Part shown: positions 7,052 through 14,261 of the stretch, piece after piece
How positions within the stretch are numbered: position 1 is the first letter of the stretch
Layout of the letters: each line of letters starts with the position of its first letter
From: a virus
DNA length: 26,081 nucleotides
IMG/VR virus record: IMGVR_UViG_3300044641_000380
Coordinates: 1 to 26,081 of that record
Reading direction: 5' to 3' (one strand)
Notes under the pieces: model-generated
The model's input: only the letters and a program-made list of their open reading frames with translations
What the model was told of the DNA's origin: nothing
The model's database searches: none
Position numbers and translations under genes: made by a program

Positions 7052-7596
7052 TTAAGTATTTGGTCTTGAGTGTATTTAGACCAGTCAGTAAAGTTACGGC
7101 GGTTTTTTAGATTATGTAAACTATGGCACCACACGCCGGGATTAGATGCCTTAAAGTCTTTGTCGTCAAGTTTAATTGTAGCATTATATCCTAGCAGTTG
7201 TACATAGGGTAGTTTCACCGAAATCATAGGAATGAAATTGTAATGTTCTACCAATGCACCTTCTGCTAGTCCTTCTACACAGCTGACATCGATATCCAAT
7301 GTACATAGATAACGATCCAGAAAAGGTTCAATCATCGAATCCCAGGCGTGCCAGCCAATGGTGTCATTAATGGGCAAACGGGGAAAACTTTGATTGGCTC
7401 CAAAGTATATGTGTTCAATGTGCTTTGAAGAATCTTCAAAACTGGCAAAGTCATCTAGCCAGTCTTGAATTTCTTCAACAGATTGGACACCTACTACAAA
7501 AAGAGTTCTCTTTCCGTATGCAGGTGTGTGTTCCACTTCAGTGCCTACAAACATTGTGGCAGCGTCACTATTACCAGTGTTGTAAATTCTATTCAT
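7048..7596 (-). CDS. 182-residue protein in the dpdA cluster, unknown function
   Basis: 182 residues. Segments look like alternating strands and helices: RTLFVVGVQSVEEIQDWL, HIEHIYFGANQSFPRLP, CTLDIDVSCVEGLAEGALVE and FIPMISVKLPYVQLL. They are followed by ATIKLDDKDFKASNPGVWCHS. The order of beta-strands suggests a partial alpha/beta barrel or Rossmann-like fold. The cysteines do not form a CxxxCxxC cluster, so it is not a radical-SAM QueE in its usual form. The ATG at 7596 has no good ribosome binding site. The gene lies nine bases after the DUF465-type gene and overlaps the 102-residue gene (ATGA). It is probably an accessory protein of the modification cluster, from position only. Confidence 0.68.
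   Translation of the reverse strand: MNRIYNTGNSDAATMFVGTEVEHTPAYGKRTLFVVGVQSVEEIQDWLDDFASFEDSSKHIEHIYFGANQSFPRLPINDTIGWHAWDSMIEPFLDRYLCTLDIDVSCVEGLAEGALVEHYNFIPMISVKLPYVQLLGYNATIKLDDKDFKASNPGVWCHSLHNLKNRRNFTDWSKYTQDQILK
7073..7079 (-). promoter_or_regulatory. CTAAATA late-type box upstream of the 102-residue gene
   Basis: CTAAATA on the minus strand, 21 bases before the ATG at 7051 and inside the 3' end of the 182-residue gene. The same heptamer recurs at five other promoter-like places in the window. It resembles the T4 late box TATAAATA. As a 7-base match inside coding sequence it could be chance, and two further copies lie deep inside dpdA and clpA. Confidence 0.35.
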
Positions 7597-7605
7597 GACT
7601 GTATT

Positions 7606-7815
7606 TTAACGATGATCGTCGTCAAAGTCAAGATATTCACGCTCGTCATACTGCTGTTTTCGTAGGCGAGCTAGCTCGTCTCGTACAGCCAGTTTTTCTT
7701 TTTTGAGTGTTTGTAATTGGTCGTCGGTAAATTTACCGGTGCGCTCTAAAGTTTCGATTTCTTTGTCTAAGCGATCATGCTCTTTTTCAAGATGGCGAAT
7801 GCGTCCTTCAATCAT
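7606..7815 (-). CDS. DUF465 (YdcH-like) coiled-coil protein
   Basis: 69 residues, a helical hairpin with strong heptad character: RIRHLEKEHDRLDKEIETLE, a short turn (RTGKFTDD), then LQTLKKEKLAVRDELARLRK. This is the arrangement of the bacterial YdcH/DUF465 family (LEKEH..LD..I..LE ... LKK.KL.LKDE). The C-terminal tail is acidic (YLDFDDDHR). The function of the family is unclear. The start codon overlaps the dpdA stop (ATGA), so the two are coupled and probably made in fixed ratio. A structural or adaptor role beside DpdA is possible but is inference. Confidence 0.72.
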   Translation of the reverse strand: MIEGRIRHLEKEHDRLDKEIETLERTGKFTDDQLQTLKKEKLAVRDELARLRKQQYDEREYLDFDDDHR

Positions 7816-9365
7816 TGTGCGGCCTCCAATTGATCAAGTTTACTTTGGTCTAACTCAATTTCCGACTCGGTGTCGGATTCTTCGATATGTTCAAATAGTG
7901 CATTGAACATGGTATTGGCATTCACAGTCTTTTTACCTTTAAAACCGCGAGTGCCTACAATTTCCATCCAATAACTGCTGTAGTGTCCAATGATCGATTC
8001 AGCAGTGGCCCGGTCCGGGGCAGCAAAGATACTTTCTACAATATCTTCAAAGTATTCAGCTGTAGGTCCGCTGTAGCGCATCATAGCAGGATGTTGCCCG
8101 GCATCAAATTCTCTGTTAGCTCGCTGTACTGCTTCGAGGTGCGTCCAAACATTATGACCCATTAACAGTGCATAACTAAAACTGTCCCAGCTGGTGCGTC
8201 CTTCTTTGCCAATTTTATTTAGATCACCGGGCTTATAAATGCAGATGTCTTTAATCTTTAGCATCCGGCTAATAGGACTTTCGTCAAAATGATTTACAAA
8301 GCCGTCGTTGATAATAACATCACTGTAGGCTCTGGTGTCCAAGGAATATTTTTTATCATCTACACTAGGACTCATCCTGTAGCACCACTTTTCGTCGTGC
8401 GGTAAATCGATGTGATGATAGACTTGTCCATTGGCTGTGGCCAGGAACGGACTGGCACAGTCAAAGCTAATAGTAAAGTTTGGATTAACATACTTTCTAA
8501 CTGCCCGTTGGATTACTGTGAGTAGCACAGCCCATTCTAATTTGCTAGTACCCAAGAAGTGCATCCAATCGTGGACACCTTCTTGTAGCAGATTATCATA
8601 GCGCAAGGCAATTAGACGCTTTAGTACCAGGTGTACATCACACATGTTTTGTCCACCCATGGCCCAGCCATCAAAATGAGTATCGGGATATTTCTGTGGA
8701 TCACAGTAGTCCTTCATCATCTGATACCATTCCTCGGCTGACCCATGGTTGTCGCCTTGTAACACATTTAAGAATCTTGCGCCACCATTCTTAACACCCT
8801 TACGGTGTTTCATAAAGTATTCGTTATTAAACTTTGTGGCGTCTACTGCTTCTTGTAGCGTGGTGATTTGACAGGCCTTTGATGCTTTCTTATCATGTAT
8901 GACCCAAGTTGGAATATCTAGGATCATACCATAGTCGGCAACATTGTCAAGCCAGTTCAAGATCAGTCCACGCTTCTTTTGTGCTTTAGGACATCCACTA
9001 TTGGCTCGCCAATCACCTTCCCACAGGCCTTTGGCAATCTGGAATCCTCCAGAGTCGCCTAATATGAATGTACCCGGTTCGCGGTTGCGAACCATGTCTT
9101 CACTCCAATCTTGTTTGGCAAGATCTAAGTTAGCATGACCACCAGAGTAAAGACTCCAGCGATAGGTAAACAGACCCTTGGCGCTGTTAAGCCAATTTAT
9201 CTGTTCCATGTCTGTTAGGCCGCTGGGAAACCTAGCAGGATCTACATACTGTTCATTTCTTTGCTTGCCCACAAAGGTAGCATAGAAACCAGAGATGGCT
9301 GGAAGAAATACAGCGTAGTCCTGTTGTTTAGCGGTTAAATTGTCTTGTGTTACAGCGTCAGTCAT
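7812..9365 (-). CDS. dpdA: DpdA-like DNA transglycosylase (TGT-related)
   Basis: 517 residues, related to tRNA-guanine transglycosylase. Visible active-site segments are GDSGGFQ (104-109; the Asp that acts as general acid/base in TGT), MILDIPTW (Asp150, substrate-binding position), FDGWAMGG (like the G.AVGG base-recognition loop), HFLGTSK (where TGT has YLMGVG) and SFDCASPF (301-307; Asp302 in the position of the nucleophile in FDCV.PTR). The CxCxxC zinc site of true tRNA enzymes is not visible in the C-terminus, and the protein is longer than bacterial TGT. Both points fit DpdA, which swaps guanine in DNA for a 7-deazaguanine such as preQ0. It is coupled to the sliding clamp upstream (1-base overlap TAATG) and to the DUF465 gene downstream. 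Modification protects phage DNA from restriction. Confidence 0.82.
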   Translation of the reverse strand: MTDAVTQDNLTAKQQDYAVFLPAISGFYATFVGKQRNEQYVDPARFPSGLTDMEQINWLNSAKGLFTYRWSLYSGGHANLDLAKQDWSEDMVRNREPGTFILGDSGGFQIAKGLWEGDWRANSGCPKAQKKRGLILNWLDNVADYGMILDIPTWVIHDKKASKACQITTLQEAVDATKFNNEYFMKHRKGVKNGGARFLNVLQGDNHGSAEEWYQMMKDYCDPQKYPDTHFDGWAMGGQNMCDVHLVLKRLIALRYDNLLQEGVHDWMHFLGTSKLEWAVLLTVIQRAVRKYVNPNFTISFDCASPFLATANGQVYHHIDLPHDEKWCYRMSPSVDDKKYSLDTRAYSDVIINDGFVNHFDESPISRMLKIKDICIYKPGDLNKIGKEGRTSWDSFSYALLMGHNVWTHLEAVQRANREFDAGQHPAMMRYSGPTAEYFEDIVESIFAAPDRATAESIIGHYSSYWMEIVGTRGFKGKKTVNANTMFNALFEHIEESDTESEIELDQSKLDQLEAAQ

Positions 9366-10096
9366 TACTTAGTCTGTGCAGGTAATGTGTAATTCCATAC
9401 TGCAATGCCACTGTTGACAGTGATCTGTGCGGCACCTTCGTCGCTGATGCGTAGCATCTTGTCGCCAGGCAAGTTAAGAATGCTAATCACTACACCAACG
9501 GGCCACGACCATGGCTTGCTAAGACTTCCGCTAACGCCAGTGGCAAAGGTAAAGTCGCCGGCGTGTGTACTATGATCACCAAAGTAAAACTTCAAATCGC
9601 CTTTGTCGGTCTTGGCAATAAAAGTAGTTTGATCGCTGTTGGCGCTGGCCTGGAACTTCAGCCTTTGAATGCTTAGATTAGTGGGTTCAACTTCAACTCC
9701 CCACTTAACACCCTTAAATTTAACTGTCTTGAGTTTGTCATTAACCACTTCAGCAAACATAAAGCGATAGTCATTCTTGAAGTCCCCCACCTTATTTTCA
9801 AAGTGAATGCCTGCGGGTACATCCTCTCCATTACGATTTTGTCGGATAATAGAAATTTTAGCATCTTCTTGATACTCGCTGATGTTAAGAATGGTGTTTA
9901 GTTTGCCGAGGTTAGGCATGCCAAATGTGCCGATAAAATCTGAGACTGGCCCAGCAAACTTGGCTTCTACAATAACGCTACGATCCTCAGCAATAGCGTT
10001 AACCACTGTTTCTCCCTCAGTGCCAATGACCTTAACTAGGTCAATTACTCCAAGTCCGTGTGTGTGTTGTACAATATCTAAAAGTTGGTCTTTCAT
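9365..10096 (-). CDS. 45: sliding clamp, DNA polymerase accessory protein (T4 gp45-like)
   Basis: I take the ATG at 10096 (MKDQLLDIVQHTHGLGVIDL, 243 residues), which has CAGGAGAAC immediately upstream. A longer frame to 10144 covers the promoter. Clamp-like segments are AIAEDRSVIVEAKFAGPVSD, then FIGTFGMPNLGKLNTILNIS (compare T4 gp45 FGIYDLNQFLGVL), and the closing strands VVISILNLPGDKMLRISDEG and INSGIAVWNY-type ends. The protein would form a trimeric ring that tethers polymerase gp43 to DNA and, in T4-like phages, also activates late transcription. It lies directly after the polymerase gene and before dpdA, so clamp and base-modification enzyme share an mRNA. The assignment rests on local similarity, length and position. 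Confidence 0.82.
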   Translation of the reverse strand: MKDQLLDIVQHTHGLGVIDLVKVIGTEGETVVNAIAEDRSVIVEAKFAGPVSDFIGTFGMPNLGKLNTILNISEYQEDAKISIIRQNRNGEDVPAGIHFENKVGDFKNDYRFMFAEVVNDKLKTVKFKGVKWGVEVEPTNLSIQRLKFQASANSDQTTFIAKTDKGDLKFYFGDHSTHAGDFTFATGVSGSLSKPWSWPVGVVISILNLPGDKMLRISDEGAAQITVNSGIAVWNYTLPAQTK

Positions 10097-10115
10097 AAGT
10101 TCTCCTGTTGTGTAT

Positions 10116-10144
10116 AGTATATAGATTGTATTTAGAAAATTCAA
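10116..10144 (-). promoter_or_regulatory. sigma70-type promoter of the clamp-dpdA operon, with CTAAATA in the spacer
   Basis: On the minus strand: -35 TTGAAT (10144-10139, 4 of 6), 17-base spacer, -10 TATACT (10121-10116, 5 of 6), 19 bases before the clamp ATG at 10096. The spacer contains CTAAATA (10135-10129), the repeated late-type box, as in the folE promoter. This 62-base gap between polymerase and clamp is the only gap in the replication run with such a signal set. Confidence 0.6.
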
Positions 10145-10158
10145 ATAAAATGGTAAAA

Positions 10159-12819
10159 TTATTCAAATGAGAATAAACTGTCAAATGTGGTTTTGATCTC
10201 AGTGTGCCCGGGGATATCCCAGTGTAGAACGCCTAGTAGGTTTTCTACCTTTTGGTCTACAATGGTACTTTCCATCTCATCGTCGTCAAATGGCAGTTCT
10301 TTAAACCACTGTGGTATGTGCGATTCATCTGTGGGATAACCAACACTGGTATAGCCCAAAGGATTATCCTTTAGTTTACACACAATGGTTTTCATGCCGT
10401 CGACGATCTGCATTGAGTAGTTGTCGCTGTGCATACGGCGTAGATTGTTCCAGTTCATAGCGGCCCGAACATGCCCGGGCATGTTAGCACGGCCCAGTCG
10501 TTCTTCTTCTTTGGTAAACTTGGTCAAGTTGTTAACACGTTTAGGTGTGCCTTTTTCCCAAGCAGGTCGATCCTGGAAAGCTAACTTAAACTCGCGCACA
10601 CGATCGTAAATTTCTTCTTTTTGACTGCCAGTTAGAACCTTTAGCAGTAACTCGCTGAGGAAGTCCTGCACAACCTTAGGAGTGTCTGATCGCTTAAGGT
10701 CCAGGCCCATTGCTTTGACCTTACCAGGCTTGCCATGTGTGTCCAGTCTGTTGCCTTCGAGATCATAGATAAGAACAGCATAACGCTTCTTCTTAATAAA
10801 AAGACCTTTTTCTGCAACCAGCTCACGACCGCCTTTGATTAAACTGCCCATTTCTCTAGGACAATGAAACGCTCGTTCCATGAATCCTGGAAAACTTTCA
10901 TTGACACTGTCGGCAATGGTATCATAGAGCTGTACACAGATGTCCTTGTTCCATTCCATGCCACCAGACTCAATGTCTTTCTTCAATGTTGAATACGCAC
11001 TGAAATAAACTGAATCGGTGTCACCGTAGATAATTGCATCGCCGGTATGGTTGTATTCTCCAGTGACACATTCGTTGACATGACTGTCCATGTGCTTGGC
11101 AATTGTACGACCTGTTAGGGTAGTGGATTGGCCAATTCGCTTATCAAAAAACCTACAGCCAGGATTAAGAATAGCACCGTATAAACTGTTAAGGTTAATC
11201 TTTTTAACCAACTGCCTCTTATCCCAGAATGCTTTATCATCTGGCGTAGTAGCTTCTTTTTTCTTAGCTTGTAGTTCTTTTCGTTCTGCATACCAACGCT
11301 CTAGTAGCCCAGGGATAACTCCCTTTTCGTCGTATTTAAAAATAGTACCATTGGCACTAAGAATCCAAGGTTGTCTACTATCGAAAATAAGTCGCCATAT
11401 GTCGGCAGCACTCATAATATCACTGCCACCGGTTTCCCAATCAATGGTAATCTCAGTGCCAGGTTCAGAGTTCATAACTGCTTGATATTCGAGACTACCA
11501 AACATGTTTTCCCATGCATCAGCAAAACTGCTACCAGTGGCAACTTTCTCACTGATGTATCGATCTGTCATTGTGGGTCGGAGTTGTCCGACGATTGTTT
11601 CAGGCGCCATGTTGAGGGCACGAATAGCCGAGGGATAGAGCGAGTTGATGTCGATCGCTCCGATGTATTCGTGCATGCCTTTTTTGGGATAAGCAACATA
11701 GGCACCTGCCGCTTGTGTATCACCTTGTTCATCTCGATTCCTCCTATTTTGAACAATTAAACCTCGTTGATGTGCTTCATTGATAATGGCCTGTTCTGTA
11801 ACAGCCACAGCGCCCATGGTAGTGGGCAGTAACACGGTATTGTCATGTGCCAGTTCATTGGCCAGATCCAAGAATCGCAGTTTCTTATCTAGTTTAGCCA
11901 CTAGCATTGCGTCTTGTCTGTTATAGTCAATGAACTTAGGAAAATCTTTGTTGTACAGTTGATCTAGTGTGCCTTCGTACTGTGTTTTACGCTCGTCGAG
12001 TTCGTACTCACCGATGGCATCTAGACTGTAGCTGTGTCGTTCTTCATAGGTGTATTTCCGGTACAGTTGCATATAGTCCATATGCACACGACCAATTAAG
12101 TCAAAGGTCAGATTCTCTGCACCAAAGCGTTCGAATGTGCGCTCTTTGGGATACTGATTCCATAGACAAAAGCGTCTAGTATCGTCCTTGGTCAGTACCT
12201 TTTTAGTACGCATAACCATGTACGGGATATCAAAGCCTTCTGAGTTCCACCCACTCAATATATCAGCGTCATCGATTAGATTTAGAAATGTGTCTAACAG
12301 TTCTTCTTCTCGTTCAAATAAGAAACAGTTATCGTATTGGTTAACTATTTCCTGTGCAGTTTCCCAACTGTAAGTTTTGGGTGGAACTACCAGCGTGACC
12401 AAACGATCCAGCCAGTCAAGGTATACCGTGACCGCAGTAATAGGATTAAATGGATCATCGGGTCGACTAAAGCCCCGTACTGGGTCAAAGTCAACTTCAA
12501 TGTCAAAGAATGCCGTTTGCAGTTTTGGCGAGTTTTTGCCTAGGTAGTGTTCTGCTAGGCAACGAAAGATAGGATTGATATCAGATTCCCAAAGGCGTTT
12601 ACCTGAGTGAACCTTTAGTTCTTTGTGGAACTCTTTGCTGTTGCGTGTACTAAATCTACTAACCGGAGTGCCGTACACTGTGCGGAACTTACCTTTAGGA
12701 TCGTCATAGTAAAACACATACTGTGCTGGATATTCTTGGTATATCCTTTTACCATTGTCCCGTTCAACGATGTGTATTCTGTCGCTGGAACGGTCATAGA
12801 GTGCGTCAATATAACTCAT
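10159..12819 (-). CDS. 43: family B DNA polymerase (T4 gp43-like)
   Basis: 886 residues, the replicative polymerase with proofreading. The exonuclease motifs are FFDIEVD (Asp106, Glu108), GWNSEGFDIPY (191-200, NxxxFD) and DYNRQDAM (YxxxD, 299-303). The polymerase motifs are A, DINSLYPSAI (390-399), B, KKINLNSLYGA (539-549), and C, IYGDTDSVYF (597-606). KxxxNSLYG and DTD are intact, so it should be active. The extreme C-terminus, TTFDSLFSFE, resembles the short hydrophobic clamp-binding tail of T4 gp43. AGGAGAAC precedes the ATG, and a sigma70-type promoter lies upstream. The sliding clamp gene follows directly. Length is close to T4 gp43 (898). Confidence 0.96.
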   Translation of the reverse strand: MSYIDALYDRSSDRIHIVERDNGKRIYQEYPAQYVFYYDDPKGKFRTVYGTPVSRFSTRNSKEFHKELKVHSGKRLWESDINPIFRCLAEHYLGKNSPKLQTAFFDIEVDFDPVRGFSRPDDPFNPITAVTVYLDWLDRLVTLVVPPKTYSWETAQEIVNQYDNCFLFEREEELLDTFLNLIDDADILSGWNSEGFDIPYMVMRTKKVLTKDDTRRFCLWNQYPKERTFERFGAENLTFDLIGRVHMDYMQLYRKYTYEERHSYSLDAIGEYELDERKTQYEGTLDQLYNKDFPKFIDYNRQDAMLVAKLDKKLRFLDLANELAHDNTVLLPTTMGAVAVTEQAIINEAHQRGLIVQNRRNRDEQGDTQAAGAYVAYPKKGMHEYIGAIDINSLYPSAIRALNMAPETIVGQLRPTMTDRYISEKVATGSSFADAWENMFGSLEYQAVMNSEPGTEITIDWETGGSDIMSAADIWRLIFDSRQPWILSANGTIFKYDEKGVIPGLLERWYAERKELQAKKKEATTPDDKAFWDKRQLVKKINLNSLYGAILNPGCRFFDKRIGQSTTLTGRTIAKHMDSHVNECVTGEYNHTGDAIIYGDTDSVYFSAYSTLKKDIESGGMEWNKDICVQLYDTIADSVNESFPGFMERAFHCPREMGSLIKGGRELVAEKGLFIKKKRYAVLIYDLEGNRLDTHGKPGKVKAMGLDLKRSDTPKVVQDFLSELLLKVLTGSQKEEIYDRVREFKLAFQDRPAWEKGTPKRVNNLTKFTKEEERLGRANMPGHVRAAMNWNNLRRMHSDNYSMQIVDGMKTIVCKLKDNPLGYTSVGYPTDESHIPQWFKELPFDDDEMESTIVDQKVENLLGVLHWDIPGHTEIKTTFDSLFSFE

Positions 12820-12887
12820 AGTTCTCCTATGCCACTTATAGCTGGCAAATACTATTCTACATGTCGTTTTAAGTCCGACGAGACTGT

Positions 12888-12916
12888 ATTATACACTTAT
12901 GTAAGCATTCTTACAA
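12888..12916 (-). promoter_or_regulatory. sigma70-type promoter of the DNA polymerase gene
   Basis: On the minus strand: -35 TTGTAA (12916-12911, 4 of 6), exactly 17 bases, then a perfect -10 TATAAT (12893-12888). It overlaps the end of the small membrane protein gene and lies in the 77-base gap before the polymerase ATG at 12819. Unlike the folE, clamp and dnaJ promoters, no CTAAATA or TATAAAT lies in its spacer, which suggests early or middle expression only. Confidence 0.62.
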
Positions 12917-13184
12917 GGCCAACGGAATCTATAGTTGTCAGCAAGAGGTAGTTAGCCAACATGCCAAAACTTTTGCGACTATAAGCAGCCCAAGCATAGA
13001 GACCGCAGCCGATGATCCAAAGAGGGTACAGAACCAATAAGGGCGGGTTGGGGACTGTAAGAGCCATGGCCAACGAATTCCCGATGCTAATGCCCCAAGC
13101 AATAAACTCAACGCCAAAGCGAACAGGATGACTACGATAATCATCCTTGATCCAATTAAAAATTCCATAGAGGGTATCGTTCAC
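12897..13184 (-). CDS. small membrane protein with about three transmembrane segments
   Basis: 95 residues starting at a GTG (13184) that overlaps the stop of the DsbA-like gene as GTGA; no in-frame ATG exists before residue 40. A cytoplasmic-looking N-terminus (NDTLYGIFNWIKDDYRSHP) is followed by hydrophobic segments VEFIAWGISIGNSLAMALTV, LLVLYPLWIIGCGLYAWAAY and MLANYLLLTTIDSVGLVRML. The pattern of three short helices with Pro-containing PPLLVLYPLW recalls small half-transporter proteins such as SemiSWEET or PnuC-like folds, but I cannot confirm this. Role unknown. It ends just inside the polymerase promoter. Confidence 0.68.
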   Translation of the reverse strand: MNDTLYGIFNWIKDDYRSHPVRFGVEFIAWGISIGNSLAMALTVPNPPLLVLYPLWIIGCGLYAWAAYSRKSFGMLANYLLLTTIDSVGLVRMLT

Positions 13185-13441
13185 AGAGTTTTGCCGACTG
13201 TCTCAAGGATAGTGTTAACCTGTTCGTGATCTGCGTTAGTTTCGCCGAGTTTGGCCTTGTGTGCAATTTTAATGGCCTTTTTAAGTACTGCCGGTTTAAT
13301 TTCAAGTTCTTCGGCAATGGCCTTGATAGTATCGTTGAGACCTGCATTGAGGTCGTCAATTTCGTGCATGGTACGCATGCCTTCATTGACAATCTGTGTT
13401 AGTTTGAGTTTTTGTTCGCCGTTGAAAGTTTTGACATCCAT
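13181..13441 (-). CDS. DsbA-like (T4 late-transcription dsDNA-binding protein) candidate
   Basis: 86 residues, mostly helical. The central block DLNAGLNDTIKAIAEELEIK, followed by PAVLKKAIKIAHKAKLGET, parallels T4 DsbA (a helix, then KDELGVDGKMFNRLLALYHK). Both end in a short acidic helix (HEQVNTILETVGKTL here). T4 DsbA binds double-stranded DNA next to late promoters and is not related to the disulfide enzyme of the same name. TTTGGAGA precedes the ATG, and a sigma70-like promoter lies 23 bases upstream. The gene begins the polymerase run and is coupled to the membrane protein gene. The similarity is modest and the protein short, so the family call is tentative. Confidence 0.55.
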   Translation of the reverse strand: MDVKTFNGEQKLKLTQIVNEGMRTMHEIDDLNAGLNDTIKAIAEELEIKPAVLKKAIKIAHKAKLGETNADHEQVNTILETVGKTL

Positions 13442-13463
13442 TGAAAATCTCCAAATAAAAGTT

Positions 13464-13492
13464 ATTGTATACTAGAAAAATAATTAAAGCAA
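13464..13492 (-). promoter_or_regulatory. possible sigma70-type promoter of the DsbA-like gene
   Basis: On the minus strand: -10 TACAAT (13469-13464, 5 of 6), a 17-base AT-rich spacer and a weak -35 TTGCTT (13492-13487, 3 of 6). It occupies the 56-base gap between the 210-residue gene and the DsbA-like gene. The sequence TTTTTCTAGTATACAAT resembles the clamp promoter segment TTTTCTAAATACAAT, with CTAGTATA in place of CTAAATA. Confidence 0.42.
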
Positions 13493-13497
13493 TAGCA

Positions 13498-14130
13498 TTA
13501 TTGCCAAATGACCATTTTAAATCGTTCGTTTACGATACCAAAGTATTTACATTTCCAATCGCTTTGTGCAAAGAAATCTAAATGGTGCCATTCATCTTTT
13601 CGTTTCAGCAAAGATTTACCAGCATCGTCCCAGTCCGTGGTAACTAGCTTGGCCTGCGCTTGCAACTTATGAACTTGAATTTCTTCGTAGTCGAAACCGT
13701 CCCACTCCCAGTGTAAAACTTCAAACGCATTACCATCTTGGTCTACATAGTCCATGCTAAAGTCCAGACCCCACTTAGGACGCATAGCAATAACTTTGTG
13801 TAATAAAGGAAGGTCTTGTGCCCAATGCTTTAATTGATCGAGTGCGTCTCCTTGATAACCTTTGCGTTCAAATAACAAACTGTGATTTAACACGGCTCCT
13901 ACTATCTTGGGCTCTTGTAGCAGCCAATCTTTTTTCATGCAGTATCTATGTTGCCGGTGATCACGAGTGTTTGACTCGGCATAGTGTTGCTCTATAACAG
14001 TTAAATCATAACCGTTTTGATCAAATAGTGCAACATCTTCTACACAAGGGATATACAGCATTTTATGCATAGGCTTAGTCCAATATCCGTTTGGATCAAA
14101 TCGATTATCGGAAATAGTTAAATTTGCCAT
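13498..14130 (-). CDS. 210-residue protein, unknown function
   Basis: 210 residues with no signal peptide or membrane segment and an unusually high Trp, His and Asp content. Segments include MLYIPCVEDVALFDQNGYDL, DHRQHRYCMKKDWLLQEPKI, MRPKWGLDFSMDYVDQDGNA, and FEVLHWEWDGFDYEEIQ. The last, with paired aromatic and acidic residues, looks like beta strands of a nucleotide or metal-binding domain, but no known motif is complete. The ATG at 14130 has no clear ribosome binding site; it follows the 118-base structured gap described at 14131-14248. It is encoded just before the DsbA-polymerase run. I do not recognise the family. Confidence 0.68.
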   Translation of the reverse strand: MANLTISDNRFDPNGYWTKPMHKMLYIPCVEDVALFDQNGYDLTVIEQHYAESNTRDHRQHRYCMKKDWLLQEPKIVGAVLNHSLLFERKGYQGDALDQLKHWAQDLPLLHKVIAMRPKWGLDFSMDYVDQDGNAFEVLHWEWDGFDYEEIQVHKLQAQAKLVTTDWDDAGKSLLKRKDEWHHLDFFAQSDWKCKYFGIVNERFKMVIWQ

Positions 14131-14248
14131 GCGCTAAAAATAATAGCTCACTTTGGGAGTTGTGGTAGCGAATCACGCATCCAAGCCAGCAGCCGGCTAC
14201 CCTCGTAACTAAGTTACGGTCCTAAGGGTGTTCTTTGCAATGTACATG
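14131..14248 (-). other. 118-base intergenic element with hairpins and 23S helix 69-like sequence
   Basis: This gap separates the polyprotein pair from the replication run. It holds a hairpin CGTAAC-TAA-GTTACG (14204-14218), closed further out by ACCCT (14199-14203) and AGGGT (14225-14229). On the plus strand ACGGTCCTAAGG (14216-14227) and TAACTA (14206-14211) match the region of 23S rRNA helix 69 that includes the I-CeuI site, and GGTAGCGAA (14164-14172), which in 23S rRNA directly follows CCTAAGG, lies 31 bases before the hairpin. I tried to fold a tRNA on both strands and could not. There is no U-run for a normal terminator. Its role is unknown; an RNA processing or regulatory element is possible. 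Confidence 0.5.
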
Positions 14249-14261
14249 TCAGAGCTCTGAC
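14248..14261. repeat. perfect 14-base palindrome at the stop of the 1162-residue gene
   Basis: GTCAGAGCTCTGAC is a perfect palindrome covering the last codons and the TGA stop of the 1162-residue gene. It could be a protein-binding site or, as RNA, help mark the 3' end of that transcript. It has no loop as a single hairpin, so a cruciform or dimer-binding site is more natural. By itself the biological meaning is uncertain. Confidence 0.45.

Noticed and set aside
7048-7596. Radical-SAM QueE
   Set aside because: No CxxxCxxC cluster is present, although the gene sits where a QueE would be expected.
8217-8223. CTAAATA late box inside dpdA
   Set aside because: It lies deep in the coding sequence with no gene start downstream; likely chance. 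A similar copy in clpA near 23835 was rejected for the same reason.
11090-11760. Plus-strand coding regions opposite DNA polymerase
   Set aside because: They mirror conserved polymerase motifs on the other strand and have no recognisable domains or start signals.
14204-14229. Ordinary intrinsic terminator after the polyprotein gene
   Set aside because: The stem is good but there is no T run after it in the minus-strand direction.
14131-14248. tRNA gene in the structured gap
   Set aside because: I looked for acceptor, anticodon and T arms on both strands. There is no GGTTCGAATCC-like T arm, and the hairpin order does not give a cloverleaf.
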